From the NCBI RefSeq assembly GCF_006439395.2, contig NZ_CP083950.1, forward strand, positions 62,001 through 126,000: a stretch of DNA of 64,000 bases. The letters run 5' to 3'. The number at the start of each line of letters is the position of its first letter. Positions within the stretch are counted from its first letter, which is position 1. The stretch is from Mesorhizobium sp. B4-1-4. Lineage in GTDB: Bacteria > Pseudomonadota > Alphaproteobacteria > Rhizobiales > Rhizobiaceae. Made by a program: the position numbers and the translations under genes. Below the pieces are notes generated by a model that was not told the origin of the DNA, did not search any database, and worked only from the letters and a program-made list of their open reading frames with translations. This document shows, piece by piece, positions 46,409 to 55,052 of the stretch.

Positions 46409-47779
46409 GTGATCCCGATTCCAGACCATTTGCAAAATTCTCAACCAGCCGAATTCTCGGCGGGACAGCGCTCGCAAGCGTTGTTTGAACGCGCCTGTTC
46501 TGTCTTTCCCGATGGAACGACGCGCGTCACGATCGACCGGGACCCAGCCCCTCGCTACGTTTTGCGTGGGGAGGGTGCTTATGTTGTCGACGTCGATGGG
46601 AGGCGCTTTCTCGACCTCAACGCAAATTTCACCACGCTCATTCACGGACACGCGTTCGAACCCGTGATTGCCGCCGTCGAGAGGCAAATGAGGAATGGCA
46701 GCTGCTTTGCCAACCCTACGGAGGCGGAGGTCGAACTTGCCTCGCTGTTGTGCGAACGCGTGCCAAGGCTTGAGCGCATTCGCTTTGTCAATACAGGCAC
46801 GGAAGCCGTCATGTTCGCCGTCAAAGCGGCTCGTGCCTTCACGGGCAGGACCTGTATCGCCAAGATAGAAGGCGCCTATCACGGCGCCTATGATTGGGCG
46901 GAAGTGGCGCAGGCAAGTACGCCGGAAAACTGGGGTCCGCCGGATCAGCCTGCTGCGACTCCGTATTACCACGGCGTGCCGGCCTCGGTACTGGATGAGG
47001 TGGTGGTGCTTCGGTTCAACGATCCGATGGGAGCGCGCGAACTCTTGAGCCGGCGCGCCGGCGAGATCGCAGCCATACTTATCGATCCCATGCCCAGCCG
47101 TGCCGGTCTGGTCGCGCCAGAGCCTGAGTTCCTTTCTGCGTTGCAGGAAACGGCACGCAAGCATGGGATCCTCGTCATTAGCGACGAGGTCCTCAATTTT
47201 CGTCAGGATTATTGCGGCGCTTCGGCACGCTATGGTCTTGAGCCGGATCTGTTTGCGTTGGGCAAGATTATTGGAGGCGGGTTTCCGATTGGCGCGGTTG
47301 GCGGATCGGGTGAGATCATGGCCGTGTTTGACGCCTGCCGCGGTCGTCCACTGCTTTCGCAAGGAGGAACCTTTTCGGCAAATCCGATCTCAATGGTGGC
47401 CGGCTACGCTGCGATGGCGTCGCTTGATCAGGCCGCCTTTGCACGGCTTGAAACGCTGGGAAGCAATCTGTGCAAGCTCTTGGTGAGCGCGATCTCGCGT
47501 GCGAACGCACCGCTCAGCATAACTGGGGCTGCTTCGCTGTTCCGGATCCATCCAAAACCGACGCCTCCGCGGGAGTTTCGCGAAGCCTATTGCAGCTCAG
47601 CGGAAGCGAATTTCAACAAGCAGTTGTCCCGGTTTTTTGCCCGCCATGGAATCATTCTGCCCAGCGGTGCCGCGGCATGTCTTTCGACACCCATGGGCGA
47701 ACCGGAGATCAATGCGATCGCAAGCGTCTTTGAAGCATTCCTCGCGCAACACTCCGGCCTCCTTGAGGAGATAGTCTGA
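46409..47779 (+). CDS. Class III aminotransferase, glutamate-1-semialdehyde aminomutase-like (1)
   Basis: A 456-residue PLP enzyme. RIRFVNTGTEAVMFAVKAAR holds the phosphate-binding region, VISDEVLNFRQDYCGAS the pyridine Asp, and FALGKIIGGGFPIGAVG the PLP lysine; this last block is typical of the HemL-like subgroup. True HemL makes 5-aminolevulinate, but the setting beside a ThDP enzyme, SDR and amidohydrolase points to another amino compound. GGAGGT precedes the start and the stop overlaps the next ATG (TGATG). A paralogue lies at 58033-59370 in the opposite orientation. Confidence 0.88.
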   Translation: MIPIPDHLQNSQPAEFSAGQRSQALFERACSVFPDGTTRVTIDRDPAPRYVLRGEGAYVVDVDGRRFLDLNANFTTLIHGHAFEPVIAAVERQMRNGSCFANPTEAEVELASLLCERVPRLERIRFVNTGTEAVMFAVKAARAFTGRTCIAKIEGAYHGAYDWAEVAQASTPENWGPPDQPAATPYYHGVPASVLDEVVVLRFNDPMGARELLSRRAGEIAAILIDPMPSRAGLVAPEPEFLSALQETARKHGILVISDEVLNFRQDYCGASARYGLEPDLFALGKIIGGGFPIGAVGGSGEIMAVFDACRGRPLLSQGGTFSANPISMVAGYAAMASLDQAAFARLETLGSNLCKLLVSAISRANAPLSITGAASLFRIHPKPTPPREFREAYCSSAEANFNKQLSRFFARHGIILPSGAAACLSTPMGEPEINAIASVFEAFLAQHSGLLEEIV

Positions 47780-49518
47780 TGTCCGTGGCCCTCGAAACCG
47801 TCGCCGAGCGTATCGCCCGGGCATTGAAGCGCCATGGCGTCGAGCTCATTTTCGCACAAAGCCTTCCCTCGGCGGTCATTCTCGCAGCCGAAGCGATCGG
47901 CATACGGCAGATTGCATACCGCCAGGAGAATATGGGCGGCGCAATGGCGGATGGATATGCGCGTCGATCTGGCCGCACCTCCGTCGTTGCGGCTCAGAAC
48001 GGCCCGGCCGCAACGTTGCTGGTTCCTCCGTTGGCCGAAGCGCTGAAGGCCAGCGTGCCGATCGTAGCGCTGGTCCAAGAGGTGGAGAGACCGCACTTCG
48101 ATCGCAATGCCTTCCAGGAGCTTGATCATATCGCCCTGTTCCAACCCTGCGCCAAATGGGTCAGGCGTCTCATCACGGCGGACCGCGTGGACGACTACGT
48201 CGACGCGGCCTTTACCGCGGCAGGAAGCGGTAGGCCCGGCCCCGCGGTGCTATTGCTGCCGGCGGATTTGTTGCGGGAGGAGGTGCCCGAATCCCGGCAT
48301 CCACGCACAGCGATGCTTGGAGCGTGGCCAATTGACAGATCGCGACCGGGCGACCGGGAAATCTCGGCTGCAGCCAAATTGCTGGCACAGGCACGCCAAC
48401 CGATCGTCATGGCCGGCGGCGGGGCCCTGACGACTGGAGCACCGCAGGCGCTTGCTCGCATGCAGGAAGTGGCGCACCTACCGGTGATGACGACGCCCAT
48501 GGGCAAAGGTGCGGTTAATGAAACGCATCCGCTTTCGCTCGGCGTCCTTGGTCCTCTCACCGGCCCAGGATCGATGGGGCGCCACTCAAGGCGGCTTCTG
48601 GAAGAAGCGGATGTGATCCTGCTTGTCGGTACGCGCACCAATCAAAACGGGACGGACAGTTGGCGCTCCATTCCGCAGTCAGCGCGGATCATCCACGTCG
48701 ATGTCGACCCAACGGAAATCGGTCGCAACTATGAGGCACTGCGCCTTGTCGGCGATGCAGCAGAAACGATTACAGCCCTCACCGAGACGCTGGGTCAGTA
48801 CGACCTGTCACATCGCCTGGTGCAACGCGATCAATTGGAGCGAAAGATCGCGCAGATGCGGGTTGCTTTCGAAGCCGCTCGCGGGAGGATCTTGGCCTGC
48901 CATCCGGCGGTGCTTCGACCCGAGCGCATCATGATCGATCTTCAGCGCTCGCTTGCGCCCAACATGACGGTGGTTGCCGATGCCAGCTACTCTTCCATGT
49001 GGGTGGCCGGCCAACTCACGGCCCTTGAAGCGGGGCAGCGCTTCCTGACTCCGCGTGGCCTGGCCGGTCTCGGTTGGGGACTACCCCTGGCCATTGGTGC
49101 CAAACTGGCCAACCCTGATGCTCCAGTTGTCGCCCTCGTTGGCGATGGCGGCTTTGCTCACTCATGGGCGGAACTTGAAACAATGGTGCGCCTCGGCATC
49201 GCGGTCACCGTCATCGTCCTGAACAACGGCGTTCTCGGATATCAAAAAGACGCTGAAACCGTGAAGTTTGGACGATACACCAGCGCTTGCCATTTTGCGC
49301 CTGTCGACCATGCAGCCCTTGCCAGGGCTTGTGGTTGCAAAGCCTTCCGAGTCGAGAACGCGGAGGAGGTTCTGCCTGCGCTTCAAACAGCCCTTGCTTC
49401 GGAGGAGCCCTGGTTGATCGATATCATGACGGATCCCGACGCCCATCCGCCGTTGTCTTTGTATGATGGAAAGCTCGATTCCTGCGAACCATCTCCTGCT
49501 CTGGCGGAGGATGCTTAA
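47779..49518 (+). CDS. Thiamine-diphosphate-dependent enzyme, acetolactate synthase-like
   Basis: A 579-residue enzyme with the three ThDP domains. The catalytic Glu lies in AYRQENMGGAMADGYAR, the central domain in PIVMAGGGALTTG, and the cofactor motif runs from LVGDGGFAHSWAELETMV to IVLNN. Members decarboxylate or ligate 2-oxo acids (acetolactate synthase, oxalyl-CoA decarboxylase, glyoxylate carboligase and others). It is coupled to the aminotransferase before it, so a 2-oxo acid formed by transamination is a natural substrate; the exact reaction is not visible. The stop overlaps the SDR start (TAATG). Confidence 0.9.
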   Translation: MSVALETVAERIARALKRHGVELIFAQSLPSAVILAAEAIGIRQIAYRQENMGGAMADGYARRSGRTSVVAAQNGPAATLLVPPLAEALKASVPIVALVQEVERPHFDRNAFQELDHIALFQPCAKWVRRLITADRVDDYVDAAFTAAGSGRPGPAVLLLPADLLREEVPESRHPRTAMLGAWPIDRSRPGDREISAAAKLLAQARQPIVMAGGGALTTGAPQALARMQEVAHLPVMTTPMGKGAVNETHPLSLGVLGPLTGPGSMGRHSRRLLEEADVILLVGTRTNQNGTDSWRSIPQSARIIHVDVDPTEIGRNYEALRLVGDAAETITALTETLGQYDLSHRLVQRDQLERKIAQMRVAFEAARGRILACHPAVLRPERIMIDLQRSLAPNMTVVADASYSSMWVAGQLTALEAGQRFLTPRGLAGLGWGLPLAIGAKLANPDAPVVALVGDGGFAHSWAELETMVRLGIAVTVIVLNNGVLGYQKDAETVKFGRYTSACHFAPVDHAALARACGCKAFRVENAEEVLPALQTALASEEPWLIDIMTDPDAHPPLSLYDGKLDSCEPSPALAEDA

Positions 49519-50297
49519 TGACCGAGCTGGGCGAGGAGACACCGGTTGCGGTGATCACCGGCGGCTCGAGCGGCATCGGCCTTGCAAGTGCCGACGCGCT
49601 TCTGCGGGCAGGTTATCGTGTCGCCTTCTTCAGTCATCAGCCGGAACGGGTCGAGGCTGCAACTCGCACCCTGGCCGGGGTCTACGGGGGCGATCGAATA
49701 AGATCGGCAGCGGTCGACCTGCGTGACCCAGAGGCCGTGCGTCGCTTCTTCGGCGATCTTGAGGCGCACTGGCCAGCGCCGTCCATCCTCGTTTGCAATG
49801 CTGGATTCTCGCCGAAACGCAACGGCGGACGGGTTCCCTTACAAGAAATCGACCTTGCCGACTGGCACGAAGTGCTGGCGATCAATCTCACCGGTGCGCT
49901 GGTTTGCTGTCAATGCGTTCTGCCTGCCATGGCCGAACGAAGATACGGGCGCATCGTCTTCATTGGTTCCCTGGCCGGTCGAACGATGCCCCGAATAGCC
50001 GGCGCGGCCTATAGCGTGTCCAAAAGCGGGCTCGTCGGTATCGCTCGGTCAATCGTCAGCGAATACTCCCAGTTCGGCATCACGGCCAACACGATTACTC
50101 CCGGTCGCATCGTCACGGAAATGACTGGTCCGACAGATACGCTCGTCAACAAGGAGAGTCTTGCGCGCATCCCCATCGGCCGTCTGGGTCGAGCAGAGGA
50201 CATCGCCCGAGCCGTTGCTTTCTTGGTGGCGCCCGATGCCGACTTCCTGAACGGCGCGGTACTCGACATCAACGGTGGTGAATTCACGCCGCCATAG
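49518..50297 (+). CDS. Short-chain dehydrogenase/reductase
   Basis: A 259-residue SDR. VITGGSSGIGLASADALLRA is the TGxxxGxG cofactor motif, NAGF the following strand, and the catalytic Ser, Tyr and Lys lie in FIGSLAGR and YSVSKSG. The C-terminus NGAVLDINGGEFTPP is classical. It would reduce or oxidise a hydroxyl/ketone in the pathway of the coupled ThDP enzyme, and resembles FabG-like 3-oxoacyl reductases. Confidence 0.93.
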   Translation: MTELGEETPVAVITGGSSGIGLASADALLRAGYRVAFFSHQPERVEAATRTLAGVYGGDRIRSAAVDLRDPEAVRRFFGDLEAHWPAPSILVCNAGFSPKRNGGRVPLQEIDLADWHEVLAINLTGALVCCQCVLPAMAERRYGRIVFIGSLAGRTMPRIAGAAYSVSKSGLVGIARSIVSEYSQFGITANTITPGRIVTEMTGPTDTLVNKESLARIPIGRLGRAEDIARAVAFLVAPDADFLNGAVLDINGGEFTPP

Positions 50298-50347
50298 TCC
50301 CTCAGCGCTTTCTTTTACATCGCTACCGTTATTTAGGGAACCTTGCC

Positions 50348-51754
50348 ATGCCCTTTGCAACAGCCACCTCCCTGGCATCGAACAGGTCGCAACACTGTGA
50401 CCTCATTGTCCACAATGGCGCGATCCTTACGGTGGACGCCGATAGCCGCGTCGTCGCGGGCGGCGCTCTTGCCATCCGAAATGGACGCATTATCGCGCTT
50501 GACCAGCAGGAGAAGATCTTCGCCTGCTACACCTCAGATCAATTGTTTGATGCGGTCGGCGGTATCATCCATCCGGGGTTCATCGACGCGCACGTTCATG
50601 TTTCCCAGTACACGGCGCGTAGCGTCTTGCCCTTGATGGAAGGAACATCCGTAACCATGGGGCACTGGAAAGGCGAGCTGACGCCGGAGGACGAGCACGC
50701 TAGCGCCCTTTTGGCTGCTCTGGACTACCTGCAGTGCGGCTATACGGGTTTTGTCGATCCCGGCACGATCTTTGCGCCGGACGCGGTCGCGGCCGTCGCG
50801 GATCAAGCCGGCATTCGCATCTGGCTCACCGACCCTTATGTAGCCGATGGCGGTGAGGCGCTGGCAGCGAATTTACCCGAGCTCGTCAGTGAGAGTTTTC
50901 TCGCCCGCTGGCCGCGAAATACCGATGAAGCGCTAAAGCGACTGGGGTCCCAGCTTTTCCGCAACAGGAACCAGGACAGCCTGGTGAAAGCCTTTATCGG
51001 ACTCTATGGCGAGGCGACCGATTCATCCGAACTCTACGAAGCCGCGCTGAACCTGGCCCGAGATCACGGTGTGCGGTTGCAAGAGCATCTGGGATATCTT
51101 CCGGCCTTTCAGCTCAAGCGGGAGAGGACGCTGGGCCAGCCACTGCTAAGCTGGTTCGAGGAACGCGGCTTTCTGGATCCCAATGTCACCTTCGTTCACA
51201 TGAATTTGGTGCGCGAAGACGAAATTTCCCTTCTGGCGAAGCATGGCGTGCGCGTGGTCTGGTGTCCCTGGGGCCAATTGCAGATGCTCGGTCAGCCGGG
51301 TGCGCAGGCGCGCATGGTAGACCTCCACCGATCGGGAGTGGGTGTCGGCATCGCAAGCGACATTCCCCGCGTTGCGGATTTCGACGCGCTTGGCACCTTG
51401 GCCGCGTCTGCGTCAGCAGCGTCGGGCCAGCCGGCAACGCCGCGCGAAATTCTGCGCATGCGCACAATCGGCGCCGCGGCAACCATCGGCGCCGACAGTG
51501 AGCTTGGAAGCCTCGAAATCGGCAAGCGCGCTGATTTCGTGGTGCGGTGCCCGAGCGCCTCGGTGAATTTCGGCTTCGATCCGGGGCTCGAACTGGGAGT
51601 GATCGGCGGCCGCAATGCTGTGGAGGCGGTGTTCGTGGGCGGCCGCCAGGTCGTCAAAAGCGGTCGGGTCGTCTACTTGGATGAGCGCGCCGTCATTGCC
51701 GGAGCCCACCGGTCGGCGCGCGCGCTTGCGTCTAGGATAGGCCTTCGCGCCTGA
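50348..51754 (+). CDS. Amidohydrolase-superfamily hydrolase/deaminase (1)
   Basis: A 468-residue metal-dependent hydrolase of the chlorohydrolase/cytosine-deaminase-like group. The first metal motif is GFIDAHVHVSQY; later His/Asp positions appear in LQEHLGYLP, FVHMN and GIASDIPRV. LGSLEIGKRADFVV is the C-terminal composite beta domain. It ends the GntR-flanked operon. A close paralogue lies at 55053-56465 in the opposite orientation, and a fragment of a third copy lies at 51760. The substrate may be a cyclic or N-substituted amide or amine. Confidence 0.88.
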   Translation: MPFATATSLASNRSQHCDLIVHNGAILTVDADSRVVAGGALAIRNGRIIALDQQEKIFACYTSDQLFDAVGGIIHPGFIDAHVHVSQYTARSVLPLMEGTSVTMGHWKGELTPEDEHASALLAALDYLQCGYTGFVDPGTIFAPDAVAAVADQAGIRIWLTDPYVADGGEALAANLPELVSESFLARWPRNTDEALKRLGSQLFRNRNQDSLVKAFIGLYGEATDSSELYEAALNLARDHGVRLQEHLGYLPAFQLKRERTLGQPLLSWFEERGFLDPNVTFVHMNLVREDEISLLAKHGVRVVWCPWGQLQMLGQPGAQARMVDLHRSGVGVGIASDIPRVADFDALGTLAASASAASGQPATPREILRMRTIGAAATIGADSELGSLEIGKRADFVVRCPSASVNFGFDPGLELGVIGGRNAVEAVFVGGRQVVKSGRVVYLDERAVIAGAHRSARALASRIGLRA

Positions 51755-51759
51755 GCTGG

Positions 51760-51908
51760 TCAACCAAGGTGCAGGCCGGCGGCGAGGCTACGCACCAACT
51801 GATGGGGGCGCGCAACCAGGGCGGGCGTCCTGAGGCCTACCACGCACTTCTCGGCAACGAACACGGAGTCTACGATGCTGGCGTCCGCGACGACCGCGGC
51901 GTTCCCTC
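51760..51908 (-). pseudogene. 3' fragment of a third amidohydrolase copy
   Basis: The minus strand reads VVADASIVDSVFVAEKCVVG, then LVARPHQLVRSLAAGLHLG to a stop. This matches the end of the amidohydrolase at 55053-56465 (VIADASTIDSVFVDGKCVVK, ARAHQSVRGLAARLDLTRH) with a few codons deleted. It lies tail-to-tail with the intact gene at 50348 and ends before the toxin-antitoxin operator. Confidence 0.85.
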
Positions 51909-51923
51909 AAGTGCTCTTGTATT

Positions 51924-51957
51924 TATGTTGAACGTAAATTATGTTACGTTCAACATA
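51924..51957. promoter_or_regulatory. Perfect 14-bp inverted repeat, toxin-antitoxin operator
   Basis: TATGTTGAACGTAA and TTACGTTCAACATA are exact inverted copies separated by six bases, immediately before AGGAG and the ATG at 51968. This is the expected place and form of an autoregulatory operator for the antitoxin or its toxin complex. Confidence 0.8.
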
Positions 51958-51967
51958 GGAGTTTGGC

Positions 51968-52264
51968 ATGGGCGCTCAAATCCATTCTGCCACGGACAAC
52001 GAAGCAAAGGTTGCGTTGACCCGCAACAAGCTCGTCCTCGAGCAGGCGAGGGCTGTTGGCCTCCTTGGCACTGCAAAAAATACGCGTTTGTCGGGACGTG
52101 TACCGTCGGAGCTGATCGACGCGGCCAAAAAGCGCGCCCACGTCGCTTCGGACACCGAATTGTTGGAGCTTGCGCTGTCGCGGTTGGCGCTGGAGGATGA
52201 TTTCGGGGCTCGTCTCGTCAAGCGGAAGGGTAGCATTCCCTCGGACATCGACCTTGGGATTTGA
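51968..52264 (+). CDS. Putative antitoxin of a PIN-type module
   Basis: A 98-residue protein. The C-terminal half (RLSGRVPSELIDAAKKRAHV, DTELLELALSRLALED) resembles a ribbon-helix-helix DNA-binding unit, and the tail KRKGSIPSDIDLGI may contact the toxin. AGGAG precedes the start and the perfect palindrome lies just upstream. The 3' end overlaps the PIN gene. Confidence 0.72.
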   Translation: MGAQIHSATDNEAKVALTRNKLVLEQARAVGLLGTAKNTRLSGRVPSELIDAAKKRAHVASDTELLELALSRLALEDDFGARLVKRKGSIPSDIDLGI

Positions 52265-52844
52265 TCTCGCCGAAACCCTCCGATCACTCAAACCACACAG
52301 ACGCCAAGGGACACTCGCTCGTCGGGCCGATGACGATCTGCCATGGATTGACGACGAGCCGACTATTGGCGGTCCATTGTTTCTGGACACCACCGTTTAT
52401 CTGGATGTTCTGCAGGGCCGATCGCCCGCGGAGGTCGATAGGCTTCTGACTTATCGGCTGTGCCATCACTCGGCTGTTTGCCTTTCCGAGCTGACACACG
52501 CATTCGGTCGACTGGATCCGAAGCATATCTCAACGAAGACCGTTCTGAAAACGATCCACGGGACGCTCGCGGATATACCGGAGCATCGGCTTCATGCTCC
52601 CGATACTGAAATCTGGGGGCAAGCCGGCATCCTCGCTGGCCTGCTTTTCCGAATGAGCAATTTGCCAAAAGGCGAAGGTCATGAACGCAAGTTCGTCAAC
52701 GACGCTCTAGTTTTCCTGCAGGCGCGGCAATTGGGTGCGAGCGTGCTTACGGGAAACATCCGGGAATTCGACTTTCTTTCCCAACTGGTTCCGACGGGAC
52801 GCATTGTTCTGTACCGAACTCCAGAAGCGTCCCGATCCGTATGA
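52254..52844 (+). CDS. PIN-domain ribonuclease toxin (VapC-like)
   Basis: A protein of about 196 residues. Acidic PIN positions can be seen in GPLFLDTTVYLDVL, VCLSELTHAF, KFVNDALVFLQAR and LTGNIREFDFL, in the correct order for a VapC-like metal-dependent RNase. It is longer than standard VapC (about 130-140 residues) because of an N-terminal extension with DDLPWIDDEP. The start is uncertain: TTG at 52254 overlaps the antitoxin, and later starts are possible. With the gene upstream it forms a type II toxin-antitoxin pair. Confidence 0.75.
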   Translation: MGFDLAETLRSLKPHRRQGTLARRADDDLPWIDDEPTIGGPLFLDTTVYLDVLQGRSPAEVDRLLTYRLCHHSAVCLSELTHAFGRLDPKHISTKTVLKTIHGTLADIPEHRLHAPDTEIWGQAGILAGLLFRMSNLPKGEGHERKFVNDALVFLQARQLGASVLTGNIREFDFLSQLVPTGRIVLYRTPEASRSV

Positions 52845-53393
52845 ATTCGCGCTCACACAGTCTTCAGCGATGCTTCATGCGCCGGAGGCTGAGAGACGAG
52901 AGCGCTAACCGAACATCAATCATTTGCAGCAAGAGAGCTTGCCTGCCGAGCTTGTCCTTGTTCCCGAAAGGCAGCTGATCATCAGGTCGGCGAGCAAGTG
53001 TTCTGGTTGGAAAGCTACGGAGCGAGCGAAGGGCTGCTTCAGCATCGAATACTGACCTCAGTCAGAAGCCGAGCTTGATGTCTGGATCGATGTTCCTGTG
53101 AGCTTGTTCATGCCGTTGGTAAAAGCGTTCAGCTCGGGGCGTTACCTGCCGTACGAAGAAGCTCCGCTTCGAGCACGCCGTCTTGCCGCAAGACCAAGGT
53201 TGGAGGCTCGTTCAGACATTCGAAGATGCCCTCTGGGTTCCAAGCGGAATCAACCGAAGGTTCGCCGTATCAACCCATCGATTTCGCAAAGCGCTGATGG
53301 ATTAACGTTGCCAGCTTCGGCTCCGCAAGTATCTTTGTTGCTTGACCATCAGGATATATCGCGGAACTTTCAGCTTCCTACAGCTGTGCTGAA
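52845..53393. other. Non-coding stretch after the PIN gene
   Basis: About 550 bp with no supported gene; probably gene debris in the junction zone. Confidence 0.4.
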
Positions 53394-53561
53394 ATGAAGC
53401 TCGCTTCCACGCCGTGTCTGGGCCACGCGCAATACATTGCCGAATGGGTCAAGATCCTCAAACAGGACAAGAAGGCCATCTTCACGGCAGCTTCGGCGGC
53501 ATCCGCCGCCACTGACCACATCCTCGCCTTCACCCGACCGTCCCGAGAGGAGACTGCGTAA
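53394..53561 (+). pseudogene. 3' fragment of an ArdC-type antirestriction protein gene
   Basis: The frame reads GHAQYIAEWVKILKQDKKAI then FTAASAASAATDHILAF and ends REETA-stop. This is the C-terminal tail of ArdC/DUF1738-type zincin-domain antirestriction proteins, which are carried by conjugative plasmids. The whole N-terminal single-stranded-DNA-binding and zinc domains are missing. It supports a plasmid origin of this region. Confidence 0.78.
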
Positions 53562-53635
53562 GCGGCCTCCAGACCCCGCCTTGCGCCGAAATCAGGCTGG
53601 ATCTGATAGGCGTCATTTAAAATCAGAGTCCAGCC

Positions 53636-54160
53636 TTATGATCCCGGCATTCCGAATAGTTTTTCGATCTCTGCCATCGGCTTGAAGAGGCGCTTGGCCT
53701 GATTTGGTATCCGAAGAAGCTCATGCCGCTCGCAAAACGAGATCGCTGCATCATCCTTCGCGTCTACCACGACCGCCAGGGAGGCTGTCTCACTTCGAAG
53801 GCAACGTCGGAGGGCATCGAGAAGAAGAACCGTTCCAAATCCACCGCCCCGCCGCCCCGCGTCGACCGCTAGCCGGCCGAGCAGCGTGGCCGGTAAGACC
53901 GGATAGCGCGGCAGCTTCTTGACAAACGCCGCCGGCAGTTCCGTAGCCCGGATAGATATGTTCGAAAGTGTGTAGAAGCCGACGACGTTGGGGCAGGGAG
54001 GCTCCAGCAGCACATAGGAAGCCGCTACGCGTCGGCGTGCATCCTGGCCAGCCTGCGAATGTAGATAACGATCTAGCGCCTCGACGCCGCAAGAGAACGC
54101 CGAACGATCTTGCCGCGTCGTGTCGAGAAGCTCAATGATAGGCCTTGCGGTGTCGCACAC
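53636..54160 (-). CDS. GNAT acetyltransferase toxin (TacT-like)
   Basis: A 174-residue acetyltransferase. The N-terminus ELLDTTRQDRSAFSCGVEAL with LDRYLHSQAGQDARRRVAAS matches TacT-like toxins, which acetylate aminoacyl-tRNA. LGRLAVDAGRRGGGFGTVLL is the acetyl-CoA-binding loop and AVVVDAKDDAAISFCERHE the C-terminal substrate part. It starts 3 bp after the antitoxin stop on the same strand. Confidence 0.9.
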   Translation of the reverse strand: MCDTARPIIELLDTTRQDRSAFSCGVEALDRYLHSQAGQDARRRVAASYVLLEPPCPNVVGFYTLSNISIRATELPAAFVKKLPRYPVLPATLLGRLAVDAGRRGGGFGTVLLLDALRRCLRSETASLAVVVDAKDDAAISFCERHELLRIPNQAKRLFKPMAEIEKLFGMPGS

Positions 54161-54162
54161 GT

Positions 54163-54480
54163 CTAGTGGTCGCCGATCAGCGCCTTATAGTTCGCCACAC
54201 GTTCCTGCATCCGCTTGTCGGGTTCGCGCGGATTGAGGAGCGCCTCCACAAACGCTTGGGAGTCCCTGACACTGAGCTGGATTACTTCATGCTCGGCAAT
54301 GGCGCGTTTCGCGGCGTCCTGGACGCTCGCCAGCACGAAATCGGTGATGCTGCGCCCTTCGAGAGCTGCGGCGTGTTCGATCAAAGCCTTCTGTTCCGCC
54401 GTCACGCGGGCTTCAAGCCGCTCACCTCGCCTGCGAGCTGCTGGGACACTCTCTTGTCTTTGTGCCTGAGCCATAGCCAT
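54163..54480 (-). CDS. DUF1778-family antitoxin (TacA-like)
   Basis: A 105-residue protein with an N-terminal ribbon-helix-helix (RLEARVTAEQKALIEHAAAL, GRSITDFVLASVQDAAKR) and a C-terminal toxin-binding tail (SQAFVEALLNPREPDKRMQE). It is paired with the TacT-like gene. A Met two codons later is an alternative start. Confidence 0.92.
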   Translation of the reverse strand: MAMAQAQRQESVPAARRRGERLEARVTAEQKALIEHAAALEGRSITDFVLASVQDAAKRAIAEHEVIQLSVRDSQAFVEALLNPREPDKRMQERVANYKALIGDH

Positions 54481-54493
54481 TCTCCTGTTCGGT

Positions 54494-54521
54494 ATAATGT
54501 ACGGCCAAATGCCGGCATTAT
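54494..54521. promoter_or_regulatory. Imperfect palindrome upstream of the TacA-like gene
   Basis: ATAATG at 54494-54499 and CATTAT at 54516-54521 are inverted arms, with further partial symmetry (CGGC...GCCG) between them. It lies 14 bp before the antitoxin start and probably serves as the autoregulatory operator. Confidence 0.55.
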
Positions 54522-54630
54522 CAAAAGCCCCTGGATACTAGGGTACGACCGAGAAGTTCAGCGAGAAAGCCTCTCTCCGCATCCCGCCGGAACTCATCGG
54601 CGCAAAAATGTTCGGAATTAATATGAGCGG

Positions 54631-54872
54631 TCAAAGCCCCTCCGAAAGGCGTGAGGAGTGATGCCCTCCGATCAGCCAGCGGCCGTCGATCTCCTCGAAG
54701 GTGAACAGGAAACGCGCCGGCCGCGGCCGGGCGTGGGAGCTTTCGCAAGGCGGGGCGTGCTCTGGATGTTCAGGTATCGACGATTAGCCGACGTATCGCT
54801 GACCTTGACGATCTCGGCGTGTCGCTGTTGCGGAGCAGTCGACGACGACCGCATTCTCGGCGTCTTCGCCAT
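54631..54872 (-). pseudogene. Decayed SnoaL/DUF4440-like protein gene
   Basis: An ATG at 54872 with a perfect GGAGG site opens a frame reading MAKTPRMRSSSTAPQQRH, but a different frame ends FLFTFEEIDGRWLIGGHHSS and RLSEGL-stop. The latter is typical of the C-terminal strands of SnoaL-like (NTF2-fold) small proteins. The body between is too short and frame-shifted. Confidence 0.5.
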
Positions 54873-54905
54873 ATTACCTCCTCTCATGATGTTAGCCAAG
54901 TCGTG

Positions 54906-54924
54906 TGTTTTGTTGAACAAAACA
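54906..54924. promoter_or_regulatory. Perfect 19-bp palindrome
   Basis: TGTTTTGTT-G-AACAAAACA is perfectly symmetric. It lies 34 bp upstream of the SnoaL-like remnant start. It resembles the TTTG-N6-CAAA pattern near the GntR gene but has one base less in the spacer (TTTG-N5-CAAA), so it may be a site for the same or another regulator. Confidence 0.6.
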
Positions 54925-55052
54925 GGCGAGAGCGGCCTTGTCACTCGGAGCCTGCTCAGTTTGCTGAACAGCCATTCGTGACACCGCCTGGGGAGGGCCC
55001 CTCGCAGACCTCGTGTGTCGAATGTACGATCTACCATGACGTTGAGCGAGAT

